From Daphnia pulex (Eukaryota > Arthropoda > Branchiopoda > Diplostraca > Daphniidae), in NCBI RefSeq assembly GCF_021134715.1, contig NC_060023.1, forward strand, positions 8,184,001 through 8,248,000: a stretch of DNA of 64,000 bases, in the 5' to 3' direction. Positions 36,312-49,237 of this stretch are shown piece after piece. The translations under genes and the position numbers were made by a program. The stretch's first letter is position 1; every line of letters begins with the position of its first letter. Under the pieces are notes generated by a model. The model worked only from the letters and a program-made list of their open reading frames with translations, ran no database searches and was not told the origin of the DNA.

Positions 36312-39104
36312 GTGGCCGGAATAGGAACTATAGCGATCCAGCGAACGTTGAGCGGTAAATGCGTAAATCAAATATCAAAACACGTTTTTCGTTTTTTTTT
36401 TCTTTTTCTTCGGAAACAAAAATTTTTGATCACAACGCCTGGCGTGTCACAGCGAGTACCAGTGAAGACAAACACCGATCCGATCCGTTTGTTGGATTTT
36501 TTTCATCTCAATATCCAAAGTCAAAGGTGTATCCGATCCCGTATTATCCCCCTGTCTGTTGGTGGAACAGAGACTAGTAAAACAGTAATTAAAGGCATTT
36601 GTCTTGTTCATTAAATAAACGATTGCATCACGAATTGAGAACGATTGCCCTGCCGTTAACGTTTGACAGAAGAACTATCTTTTTTGAAAATCATTTATTA
36701 TTTATCGATTCTTGATTTATAACTACCCAAATTCATTGGTTTGAAACTTGCAACGTCCATAAAATGCAAATTGCATGTCATCGTAACGCGCAGACAAAGA
36801 GAAAACGACGACAATTTCTAAAAGAATTAAACATTAAACATCTTTTTAAAATGAAACAAAGTGTTGAAACAAAACTCAAAACCTCGGCCCAGAATATGTC
36901 CTAAAACGAGTTAACCATATGCGCAGGTCCTGAAGTCTCCCAGTGCACTGACGTCAGACATCAGACATGCCAATTGATTCAACCATAATTTTATGTATTT
37001 GATTTGAAAGTATGTCACGCAGATATTTTCCTCAAAAGGTAAAGAAAAAAGCAAACAAATATATTCTACCAACAGCTGTTGAGAAATTTCCCTAGAAAAA
37101 TTTTGTTTCCTGTTCTTATTTTTCCTGAATTTCCCCTTTGCATTTCAGAAAAAGGTTCAGGCTTCTTCCTTCAGTGTGTGTGTGTGTGTCTGCATAGCGG
37201 CAACTATAGAAGAGGGAGGGAAACGTTCGTTTGCTCGCGCCATGGAAGGGGGGGGGGATGCGCCGTGGGTCCCGGTATTCCGCCCGCTGACAATTTGGAT
37301 CGTTCGCTCATTGGTCCAGTCTAAGACTATCGACGCTCCGTTTTGGCCGCCATTCCGCTCGGATGAATATGTTACGCCACTTTTGACCTTCAGATAACCT
37401 TCTTTCGCTTTGTTCCCAAAATGTTGATGTGTTACGTCACTTGGAACACAAATAACGTTCGAATGATGCATTGACCGAGTTAATTTTTAACTCATTAAAA
37501 ATCAAACAGTTAATTGCTATCGATATTTTACGAAACTGCTAAATAGCAAACCAGAGAGAAATCATTTCACGTTTTCGTAAAGTTTAGAGGATTTCATCAA
37601 AAGGCTACCAGGATAAGTAGAACCAAGTTTATGCCATCAACTTTTCAAAGAGCAAGTTTCAAGGATTTCCGTGACGAAAAATCAACTACCAAAACGAGAT
37701 ATCTCAAACTTAGGTCAATGTTTGAGATTTGCTCATTTTCTAAAAAGAAACAAAAAGTTTTTAAAATACACTGCCACGTATTCTGTTTGATTGTCACTGC
37801 ATATTGGGCTTGATACGTAGTATCCCCACTTGATCCAGACATCGGGAGTTTCAGAAAGAAGACTGTATCTGTTTTTCATCTATTTTCGTGATGCCCGCTG
37901 GCCAAATGAAAGAATCATATTTATAACTGATATCCTCAAAAACGAGTTGTCGACCACTCGGTGAACATTAAACCCACTGCCAACGGCAGACAAATCCACG
38001 ATCAAATTACCCACGTCCGGTTGGAAATGAAAAAGTGGTAGATCACTCAAATCCCCCCTTCCAAATGTTAATATTAAGCCTCCAGCAAATAAAATTTGAT
38101 TCAAACAGTCATCAAAATGATTACTCTAGGGAACAAGTGTCATTGACATTTTAAAACGCCCCTAGGCACGATGATTGCATAATCACCATTTTACTTTATT
38201 CTAAATCTCAAGAGACTTGAAAATGTCAAAGAAATTAAAATCAAAGGTAAAACAAATGTCAACGACACCTACTATGAAATGAGAAGCAAAACACGTTTCC
38301 GCCGGATTCGTTCGACAACTGCGTCCGATTATTAGAGGTTGTGCTACTAGCGGGAAGTTGGTCGAATACCGCATCCAGTTGTTGTTGTTGGCCCCTCAGG
38401 CGTTGCCCAACCCTCTCCAATAAGCACAAAACGTCATAATGCTTAATATTATTGCACCATATGCGCGTTTCATCCGAAAATCACGCAAGATATTCCGACA
38501 CATTGGCAACGTGAAAGTTTTTCCGAGTTTTCTATTTCCGTTCGCTATCCATCAACTTCCTGTTTTCGAATTAATGTTGGAACTGAACCAAAATTCTTGC
38601 ACCAGAGGTACGGGAAAATCCCCCCTCTAAATAGACAATTGCTGTTCATTGTTCTCCCCTTTGGTGATGCCAGACCATAATAATATGAACAGAAAGGTGA
38701 GCAATTCTTTAGTAAAGGTGTACACCTGCATCCGTAGGCGAGTCTCTGGAATTTTATCGACTTGGTTAGTGAACGCAAAACGCCCCAGGCTAAATTTCTT
38801 TTAAAGTCTTATGCATTTTGAGCCACAAAACATTGCAGCCATGCACAACGTTGTATTTGGTTGCGTTTTAAACATTATTTAATCCTGTTTTATGGGAAAT
38901 CTCTGATCTACAGTGCTGCTTGATTATTCGCTCGCAATGTTCTTACTTTCATACATGGTTATGTCCAGAGTTCCTTATGAAGAAGCCATCACCCGCGAGT
39001 AAATAACCTAACCAGTCTTATCAGTTGTAGGGATTTTATTGCCTTTTTAAAAAAACTGGCATCCTTCCCCTGTAACCTGCAGTAACTCCATGTTTTGTTT
39101 GCTT

Positions 39105-39172
39105 GGATGGATGGATCATGGATTGAATGGATGGATGGATTGATGGATGGACGGATAAATGGATAGGAAAAT
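39105..39172 (+). repeat. Degenerate ATGG/ATGC-type microsatellite
   Basis: Tandem GGAT units with interruptions. An apparent ORF across it (39127-39333) is an artefact of the repeat. Confidence 0.8.
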
Positions 39173-42100
39173 GGACGTCCAAAATTAGCTCTTTTTTAAT
39201 CGACAATTATCTACGGATGAAGAGCTTGTTCAAGGGTTTGATCATATTCTTAAGACAAATGTATAAATCACTGAAAATGTTATTCCAGCAACATTACAAA
39301 GTCAAGCAACAAACTGGTTTATTGTCTCACTAAACTATTTGAATATTAAATTAAGTCAAGCGCTGGTGTTGACTGAAGCATAACCTTGATCATATTTTTT
39401 TGAACACATATTTCTACGAAAAGATGGGATTAATTCGATAAGGATCGAAGATTCCGCATAATTCTAGTAAGACTAAACCTAGCTTGTCCTTGGAAGATTC
39501 TTGATCCTTGTATGACGAAAACCATCCATGCGCTGATGACTAATGATTATGATGACAAGACAAAAAACAAAATAATAATAATGGCTCAGAAAAAGTCGTC
39601 GTCTTAACTGGATATCCAACATTTCTTAAACTATCCCTCGGGGAAAGGAGAACCTTGGCAACACCTCATCCAAAATGCAGAAACATGCTTACGCAAGCAA
39701 ATTCATCATTTATTGCATGTTTGAAAAATAAATACTCGTTTAAAACTTCCCCACCCCAAAAGGTAAAAAAAAAAAAGGAATAAATTTCTTAATAATAAAT
39801 AATCTAGTGATTTTTCCAACTCTTCTTTTCGGGCGAGTGTAGCCTCCAGGAACAACTTTAAATGCATATAAAGATGATGTTTCGCCCAACGCCTATAAGG
39901 AATGGTTCTTTTTCACGCTGATGTCTCGTGAAGGTCACCTGATCTTGCCAAGAAATATGGGCTTAATGTTAGTTCTGATTAGGCCTAACACGATCGATGG
40001 TCGTGAAGATTCTTTAAGCCAATAAAGCCTTAAAAATGGTTTGGAAATGTGAAAGGATTCCGATATGCTAATTAAGCGCACCCAGTCAGCAATTTTTCTT
40101 CCTTGCACAATTGGCAGAAAAAGAAAATTATTTTGTGGCCAGTTCCAACTTCCCCCAAATGGAAAAATGGTTAAATTATCATATTCAGGATATAGCGACT
40201 ATTAAGATTTTATTGGTCATTAAATTTAATGTTCTTTTTATCGAGTTACAACAAAGTAGGTTCGTTATTGGATCCATGAAACCGCTGAAATTATGAAAGT
40301 GCGGACGGATACTAACACTTTCCTATTGCATATCACGTAACAATTAATTTGTTACATGGACTCCACAAAAGTGCAAGAAAATTTCTCATCTATTTCACCA
40401 TCTAATAGGAAAATTTGTAGCTACAGAATTACTTTTAATTTTGGATTTGTTTTCCAGGATTCGCCCAAGTAATTTCTTCGATCACTTGTAGAATTTCAAG
40501 AACAGCAAGTAGCTGTAAAAGTAATGATATCAAATGTTCTTCCTGTTGGTTGGTGGTTCAAATAGACTAGGTCACAAGGTTTTATTGAGAACTTTGATAC
40601 TCGTGCAGAAGAGACGTATATAGCGTATACGTCCTGGCAACAGCCCAGGAACCGCAGATACAACGTCATATTACAACTATTCCAACAGGGCAACAGCATC
40701 CCAGCACACATACCCCAGATCGCCCCAGATAAACATAGACTATCCTACTGAGTACTGACGTAATAAAACATAAAATCCATGGCAAATGGGCAAACGTTTG
40801 CTCAGCAGCATCTACAGTAATAAAGCAATAAGATGCACAGCACATATAAATTTCGGCTGCCAATTCAATCTCATGCTGAAGAAGCAAAATGAATTCCTTA
40901 ATCAAAAAGCTCATTGATTAAATAAACCGGGCCAACTTCTGGAATGTTGGACTGTCAACCTATTTTTAGTATTTCCACGCGCTTTCTCATTAATTTTTCG
41001 CCTCGAAAATGACGGTCCTCATTAAGCTGATTTCATGAATATATTAGATTGAGTTCCCCAATGTAACGCGGAAGTTCCAATTGTGTTTAAAGTAATGGAA
41101 AAACGTGAATAAAATTACAGTGGTGGAATTTTTCCGGTTTGTAGCCGGAAAGGGAGACATTTTTCAGGACGTAGGGGCGCTGGATTCAATTAGGCCTAAT
41201 CAAAGTTGTGGTTATTAATATGATCCATTCAACAGGAAGAAATTCTAGGAAATTCAAAAAATATCAAATGTGTAGGGTTTTTTCTCTTGAAATTACTTCC
41301 TGCATTTATTCGTTGATGCAGAATGAAATCGTGATCGTCCGTGCCAAATCCTTAGCTCATGGAAATTTATGTAGGAAAAAAGAAACTTGAAACTTTGAAA
41401 TCATTTCTTCGAAATAGGATGCATAGAATATTCACGGAGATTTACAACTACTTTCTATTACAAATCAACTTTTACATGCACGAATTGTACTTTTTTTCAA
41501 GTGCATCAACATGTCAATGGCGTAAGTAGCGATACTATAGCAGCTATACGGTATCAGGAGTAGTATGTGCAGTTGAAAATTTGGAAAGTAGGTTAGCAGC
41601 GCATACATTTCTGTTGTAACCCAACACGTATAGCTCCTGCTAATCTTATGGCACAAGCGGGCTCAACCTTGTGGACTCATGGTCCCGAAGGTTAAAGGAG
41701 AAAGTTTGTTTTTTCTTAAAAGAGGTCACAAATGCTGATTAGCATTATCGGTAATAAATAACAATTGAGTTGATAAGAAAGAAAAATAACTAATTTCATA
41801 CATAACAAGCACAAAGAAGGAATTGAAATGAATTGACTTTTTACCAAATGTATATCCAGGTCAAAGTCGCTAAAATCAAGATTGTAAAATATTATGACAA
41901 AGAATAACGGTTTCTATTCACGACTGGAACATTTGAAACGCTACACTGCTACATGTGTAGTTCCTATTAGGCTTGAGGCGATATAATAATGGGTTTGACA
42001 CTACAGAAAAGTTTTTCGAAAAAGGATAAAAAAGAGTTTAACCAAGTTTAACGATGAAAAAGAATTCCTGGTTCAGTAAAGGCTAGTATTTGGACGGTTG

Positions 42101-42610
42101 AAATTAGGAATTATTTTTTCCCGAAAAAGAGTGTCAACTCTCCGCGTTCGTACAAACCTGAAATGGTTTCACCAGACCCAAAAATGAACAGTTTGAAGGG
42201 CCTCCTTCTTATGGGCTCGGTTACGACTAGATATCTTTGACATGGCGGTTTCAAATCTCCACTTCCATATTGGTTTTGCTTGGATCTAGGAAAATTTCTA
42301 TTTCTCAAAGAATCGCCTCGCCAAAACTACACAGAATCCCAAAGTGGGATACAAATTTAATTAACGTAATAAAGTAATTCTTTCATGTACGTACAGAAAA
42401 TATTGGGATAACAAATTGCTGTTATGTTAAGGTGTATTTTAGATTTCGTAGCATAGAACATTTTAAACTTTAACAAGATTTCTTAGATTCATTTGGTTGG
42501 GTAGGTTCTTTCATTTACATCGGTGACAAAAAATACGAATGCCCTATTTAAGGTTATGCGTGTCCACGAGAATCCCAACACACACACATATGGTTTACCC
42601 ATGGTTTTAC

Positions 42611-42632
42611 TGGACCACACACATGTGGTCCA
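42611..42632. repeat. Short perfect hairpin
   Basis: TGGACCACA at 42611-42619 and TGTGGTCCA at 42624-42632 are exact reverse complements around a 4-base loop, about 390 bases before the UGGT start. Confidence 0.6.
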
Positions 42633-43022
42633 TTACAAATAACGACCTAAAAAGGGAAAATGTCGATTTAACGTCAAGTATCTAAATTTAGAGTAGCTTT
42701 GGTACACTATCCTTAATGTTATAATTCGCCTTAAGCCTTCGGCAAATTTTTGGATGATGCGATATTCATTATTTATCAAAGTTACTTTTTTTCTTTTTAC
42801 AAAAATGTGAAACTGGCGCTCTTGATGAATTGTTGTATTACAGCGAAATCTGGCGGGAGTCGGGATAACTTTCATGATTGCGTGCGATCGATTTTGCCAG
42901 CATGCCAGCCGACCAAAGAGCGAGTGACAGCACAAACTTGAAAGCGGCCGGTTTAAGAACTTATACTGGTGCTGATTGTGTATGATCTGTTGAAATTGAA
43001 AGAGTTTCAACAGGAGACGGAA

Positions 43023-46000
43023 ATGAAGTTTATAGCCTTATTTCTGTGTTTAATATTTTACCAGTTGCAGTTTTCAGCTAGCGAAACTGCGGACGATGTT
43101 AAAGGGAAATCTAAAACTGTTTCAACTCTGTTGAATGCAAAGTGGAACTCAACTCCTACTGCTTTGGAAATCGCCGAATTTCTTAATGATGAAGATCCTT
43201 CATACTTCTGGGCATTCCTTGAAGATCTCTCTGCCAATGTTGATACATTTTCCGGAAGTATGTTTTAGAATTATTTTGTATTATGACTGTGTTGCTTGTA
43301 ACAATTCAATTCAATCTTAGAAACTGACAAAAGCAAGTATGAAACGCTTGTTGATCTCACACGCAAATACCTGTCTGAGGCTCAAGTGTCTCTCATGAGA
43401 TTTTCATTGGGACTCCATGTCTACTCGCCAAAGATTGAAATGTTTCAACAGATTGCCATGGTTCAAGGAGTCCCTGAACAGAAATGTGAAGCAGTTGCAG
43501 CAGTCAATGGTAAATTGACATGTGATCCAAGCCTTATCAAAACATTACTCAATGAAAAACCAAAGTAAGTTTTGTTATACCAATTACACATCACCCTCTT
43601 TTATTCATTGAAATTTTGATGCAGGAGTCCAGAACTATACAAGTTAGATCACCAGTACCCAGGCAAGGCAGCAAAGGGCCACCCAGTGGTTATCCTTTAC
43701 GGGGAAATTGGCGCCAAGAGTTTGACAGAATTCCACGAAACACTCAAAGCACTGGCAGATTCGGGAGAAATCATTTACGTCATTCGACATTACATTCGTG
43801 AACGTAAAGGACCAAAAGTCAGGCTGTCAGGTAATTTTTAAACTGTTTTATACATTTGTGAATGATTTGTTTTAAATAGAGATTTCTGTTTCTTAGGATA
43901 TGGTGTGGAACTTCAGATCAAATCGACTGAATACAAGGCACAAGACGATACAAAAGTTACTGCGGAACAAAGTGGCGCCCCTGGAGATGAAGGTGCTAGT
44001 CAGCAATCAACAGAAGATGAGGATGTTGATGTCGAAGGATTTCTATTCACAAAGCTGAAAGTGCTGAATCCCGACCTTGCACCAAAATTAGACAAGTTGA
44101 GACAAGCACTTTTAGACGAATCGCAGGAATTGGCCCCACTTAAAGTCTGGCAGCTGCAAGAACTAAGCTTGCAGGCCGCCGAAAGGATCCTTAATGCTGC
44201 TAAAGATGAATCGCTAAAAATCATGGCTCAGCTGGCGCAAAATTTCCCTTTGCTGGCACGTTCTATTGTCCGTACCACCGTTCGACCAGCTTTGAAAGCA
44301 GAAATTAAACGCAATCAACAGGTCAGGAAATCCGAAATAATCTCAACATTTTTTCATTTTAATTGATTTTTATTATTTCTTTTATTAGCGATTCTCCAAC
44401 GAGTTCAGTCTGCAACCATCCGAGGCAGCACTCTTCATCAATGGTCAGCATTTCAACGTTGATTCGATGGACGTGTTTACACTTCTTGAACAACTTCGAG
44501 AAGAAGTTAAATTAGTTGAAGGACTTCATAAGATTGGTGTTCCATCGCAATACGTCAGCTCCTTGCTGTCGTTGGACCTAAGTCCACCTTCGCGCCAATA
44601 CGCAGTCGATATCCGCGATAGCGCCGTACTGTTCGTCAATGATATTGAAAAGGATCCACAATACAAGCGGTGGAGTCCAAACATCCAAGATTTGCTACGA
44701 CCAAGTTATCCAGGAGCTCTGCGCAGTATCCGACGAAATATGTACAACCTTGTTCTCGTCGTTGACCCTTTGGATATCGAAGCTCGCTCGCTTATTAAAC
44801 TGGCTGAATCTTTCGTAGTTCACAATGCTCCTCTTCGTGTCGGTCTAGTCATGGCCGTCAATTCAGACCCCAAAATAACTGGACGGGACGATCCTGGAGT
44901 AGCCATGCTCAATGCTTTTAATTACGTTTCACAGCGGACCCATGCTACGGACGGATTGAGTTTCATTACCGATTTATTTGCCCTAGTGGGTGATAACAGC
45001 ATAGTTGTGGACGATGTCGGAAAATTGTTGAAGAAGAAGTTTAGCGCTGATTTGGAAGATGTTCTTGGCGAAGATTCCGATTACGATGTTGGTCGGCAAT
45101 TGACCAAAGATTTTCTACGCCGCACAGGATTCCGAAAGTAATAAATTGTTTGTTACTTAATTTCTGGACTGTAAATTATAATTGTTTTTTTGTAATTTAC
45201 CCTTAGGTTGCCGCAAGTGCTTTTGAACGGTGTCGCTCTTGAAGAAACTTCATTGAATGGCGATGAATTTGAAGAGGCAGTATTGACGGAACTCATGCGA
45301 CAGACTTCTTCGTTGCAAAAGGCACTTTTCAGAGGTAAAAACGAAAATGTTATTTAATTTTGGGATTGGTTATTCAAACAATAAGTTTGCTTTTTGATCA
45401 GGTGAAATGAAAGAGGATGATAATGTAATTGATTTCTTGATGGGACAACCCAATGTTATGCCTCGATTGAATGATCGCGTCTTATCAACGTCGGCCAAGT
45501 ATTTGGATACCACTGGAGTGGTAGAAGGTGGAATCAAAGATCTCACTTCTCTGTCGTCCCATCAACTTATTGCGACGTTTGCCGACTCGATTAGCTATGT
45601 ATCATCCAATACTAGAGCTCTGACGCCTATCACCTTATGGATGGTGGCGGACTTGACCCAACAAGCTGGTCGAGAACTAGTGCGAAACGCTTTGGAATAT
45701 GTAGAAAACTCCAGACTGATTCGTCTGAGTTTGCTTCATAATCCAGAGTCATCTTTGACCGAATCAGCTAATCATTACATCGACACCATCGACGCCGTCT
45801 TATCTTCCAATGACATCAAATTACTCGACAAATTGCTCAAGAACGGAAATGCTGAGGCTATTATTAGTGGGGCTAAAACTGGTTCTGATTTTGGAGTAGA
45901 ACCAGCCCAGAAAAGTTCGTTTGGTTTGAAACTTCATCAGTTGTTGGCTGGGCGCGTCCTCGAGTTTCAGCCTGGACAACGTGGATTAATCGCCAACGGA

Positions 46001-48446
46001 CGTGTCATTGGTAATATTTCCATACTATCTATTGAATTTTCTTATTTAAAACTTGTTAAACGTTTTGTCTAATTTAAACAGGACCATTTGACGACGAGGA
46101 GGATTTCACAGCGGATGATGTAGCTTTGTTGGAAAAGCACACCATGTCAACTTCGGGCGAAAAGATTTTGCAGTTTACTCAAGATCTCCCTCAACTTCAC
46201 AGTAGCGATCTCATAATGAAAGTAGGAGGTCTGCTCATGTCTAGTGCCTCTGGAACAACACCCAAAACTCGGCACAATATCGACGAACGTGGCAGCGAGC
46301 TCAGTTTGCTCAGTTTCCCACCCAAATTCAGCGATTCCCCATTCATTGACATCACAGCTGTAGTCGATCCTCTGTCAGTCGGAGCTCAAAAGTTGGCCCC
46401 GTTGCTACTGGTTTTACAAGAGGTAACAACTTTCCCTTTTTCCTCTTAAAAGATGGGCGAATGAGCGATCACTATTTGATTGATGTTTTCCAGGTGCTAA
46501 ATTGCCGCGTGCGGGTCTTCATGAATTGCGTGGAGAAAAATAGCGAGATGCCATTGAAGAGCTTTTACCGGCTGGTACTTGAGCCGGACTTGATGTTCGG
46601 GGCTGATGAGCGCCAGCTGTCTGGCCCCGTTGCGAAATTCGGTATCCTGCCTATGGGTGCACTTCTTACGCAGGGTATGCAGGTACCCGATAACTGGCTG
46701 GTCGAGTCTGTCTGGAGTCCATACGGTACGTAGGGCTGCGTGCTCACCCTCGAACTACAGACCGTATAATTATTATGGTAATTATATATATCTTCTTTTA
46801 TCGTAGATCTGGACAACATTCGCCTTCGAGATGTGGATACTGACGTGCACAGCGAATACGAACTCGAACACTTGATCCTCGAGGGTCATTGTTTCGATTC
46901 TCATTCAGGCTCACCACCTCGAGGCTTGCAGCTGACCTTGGGCACCCCTGTCGATCCTCTGATGGTCGATACTATTGTCATGGCGAATTTAGGCTATTTG
47001 CAACTGAAAGCCAATCCCGGTTCCTGGATCTTACGCCTTCGCGAAGGCCGCTCAACCGAAATTTACGACATTGTCTCTCACGAAGGAACTGACACGCCCA
47101 GTTCTGGTGGTAGCGGGGACATCCACGTGCTCATTGGTTCCTTTAAATCTCACGTCCTGAAATTGAAGGTGGCCAAAAAATCGGGCAAACAACAAATGGA
47201 TTTATTGTCATCGGACGATGACGATAATAACGCCGGATTGTGGAATTCCATCACCAGTACCTTCACATCCAAGTCGAGTGAAGACGACGAAGATAAACTC
47301 AACATCTTTTCGTTGGCTTCGGGACATTTGTACGAGCGTTTCATCCGCATTATGATGGTGAGCGTATTGAAACACACCAAGACGCCCGTCAAGTTCTGGT
47401 TCCTCAAGCAATATTTATCCCCAACTTTAAAAGGTATTTTTTATTGCCTTTTATTTATTTTTTATTTTATAAATAAAAAGTATTTCTTATTACCTTTTAT
47501 TTATTTTTTCTTATTTTTTATTTTTGTTGTCCAACTCTGAAAGATTTTCTGCCACACATGGCAGCCCAGTACGGATTTGAGTACGAATTGGTGCAGTACA
47601 AATGGCCACGTTGGCTTCACCAGCAGAAAGAGAAACAGCGCATTATCTGGGGCTACAAAATCCTTTTCCTCGACGTTCTTTTCCCGCTGTCAGTTAAAAA
47701 AATGTATGTCAAATTTTTCGTATAATTATTTTTGTGTTTTCTTATGGCTTCCAGTCTTTACATTTCTCCTTTTTTTTTTTTTAAATAAAAAATTAGCATT
47801 TTTGTCGACGCGGATCAGATCGTCCGTGCCGATTTGAAAGAATTGAGAGATCTGGATTTGGGCGGAGCTCCCTACGGTTACACGCCCTTCTGTGATAGCC
47901 GCCGCGAGATGGACGGGTTCCGTTTCTGGAAATCTGGCTATTGGAGAAACCATCTACAAGGTAATCAGAAATGCTGTCATGAATTCAAACTTTTTATTAA
48001 TGACTTCATTCATTTTCTCTTTTTTGAATAAAATCAAAGGACGCAAGTATCACATTTCTGCCTTGTATGTCGTTGACCTGAAACGATTCCGTAAAATCGC
48101 TGCCGGTGACAGATTGAGAGGGCAGTATCAAGCGCTGAGTCAGGATCCCAACAGTTTGTCAAACTTGGATCAAGATTTGCCCAACAACATGATCCACCAA
48201 GTGCCAATCAAATCCCTGCCGCAGGAATGGCTGTGGTGCGAAACGTGGTGTGACGACGTGTCCAAGCGGAAAGCCAAAACGATCGACTTGTGCAATAACC
48301 CACAGACCAAGGAGGCCAAACTCGACGCCGCCGTCCGCATTGTCGCCGAATGGAACGATTACGACACGGAGATCAAGATGATTCAAGAAGAACTCGCCCG
48401 AAACCGGACGGAACAACAGCGCCAACACGATTCATCCGAGCTCTAA
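43023..48446 (+). CDS. UGGT1: UDP-glucose:glycoprotein glucosyltransferase (UGGT)
   Basis: ER-lumen folding sensor that re-glucosylates N-glycans on misfolded glycoproteins so calnexin can rebind them. Thirteen exons: 43023-43257, 43321-43564, 43627-43830, 43897-44321, 44399-45137, 45207-45334, 45402-46010, 46082-46422, 46494-46725, 46807-47433, 47544-47703, 47797-47960, 48040-48446 (1504 aa, normal for the family). Signal peptide [21 protein letters not shown] run of thioredoxin-like domains is followed by the GT24 catalytic domain: [20 protein letters not shown], then [20 protein letters not shown], the DxD motif in [39 protein letters not shown], and [20 protein letters not shown]. The C-terminus ends SSEL, a weak relative of the KDEL/HDEL retention signal. 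The assignment to UGGT1 rather than a paralogue is by default. Confidence 0.97.
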
Positions 48447-49237
48447 AAAATGAAACATTTTTCGTAATCTTTTTGTTTTTTACCCAGGGTTTTCCGAGTC
48501 ATGAAAAAAAAAGAAAAAAAAAAAACAGTTGACCCAATATCTTGCTTGTACATGTGAGAAAGAGTCATGACGCTAATAAGACGAACTAACAAGGTTTTTT
48601 CTCTCATGTTTTGTTCCTTGTCGTCGCTACCTCAAATAAGGATGAAGTCACAGGAACGTACGCAATCGGAAGGGAGGGTCTTTTTCCCTCGCACCTTCAG
48701 GTATCATTTAGCACCAAGTACGCGAGGTGTGTAGTGTACGTCCATTGACGATGTTTGCTCGCTCTCAGCCATTTGTGGTCACTCATTTCAATCTAGTTCT
48801 TTCTCCTTATTCTTTGTCTTTCTTTCTCTCTCTCTCTCATTCTTTCTATTTATGTTTCTTTTTTTGGTTGGGTTAATTGCATAGTCTCTGCTTGGTTTGA
48901 ATGAGCGATGTGATAACGACGTGGGCAAGGGCGGAACCGATGTGATTGATCGATCTCGTTTCGAAAGAAACCCTTGTATTTTATTCCGAGGAAAAACAAT
49001 TCGAACAGGTGGGCTTGCTAGGTGTGCGGCAATCTTTGTTCCGGCCACCAAAACAACACACCGTTCTCTTCTGTTTGTTCCCCCACAAAAGGTAAAGAAG
49101 AGGTTGAAAGTTACAAGACGCCTTTCAGTCAGACTCGATCCGCCATCAAAGCATCGTTTCAACCGTCTTCCTTTTTCCCCCTTCCCCCCTTACCGGCCCT
49201 GGATGATCGACAGTCGATCCGATTAACACGTTGTGCG
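48447..49237. other. Spacer between UGGT and Wnt11 (tandem)
   Basis: UGGT 3' UTR followed by the Wnt11 upstream region. A CT microsatellite lies near 48822-48840. Long purine- and pyrimidine-rich runs give spurious open frames on both strands (48788-49226). No separate gene is supported. Confidence 0.5.

Larger units (their letters stand above)
35205..43022. other. Long gene-poor region between ATF7IP and UGGT
   Basis: About 7.8 kb without a supported gene. The first few hundred bases should hold the ATF7IP promoter. It carries a CT-rich tract near 35796-35870, a 14-base perfect palindrome at 36298-36311, a G-run near 37248-37258, an ATGG-type microsatellite, and a short perfect hairpin near 42611. 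Small open frames lack domains and splice partners. Confidence 0.4.

Noticed and set aside
36300-36614. 104-codon plus-strand frame
   Set aside because: First codon is not ATG. The protein has no recognisable feature and spans an AT-rich tract.
39127-39333. Frame rich in Trp/Asp/Gly
   Set aside because: It reads through the GGAT microsatellite.
40496-40914. Cys-rich minus-strand frames
   Set aside because: Looked like a possible membrane peptide, but no start context or splice signals, and two overlapping frames compete.
42111-42308. 65-codon minus-strand frame, possible transposon remnant
   Set aside because: No recognisable transposase or reverse transcriptase motif, so it cannot be supported.
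48788-49226. Open frames of 100-124 codons on both strands upstream of Wnt11
   Set aside because: Arise from purine/pyrimidine runs (CT microsatellite). Arg/Lys/Glu repeats, no domain.
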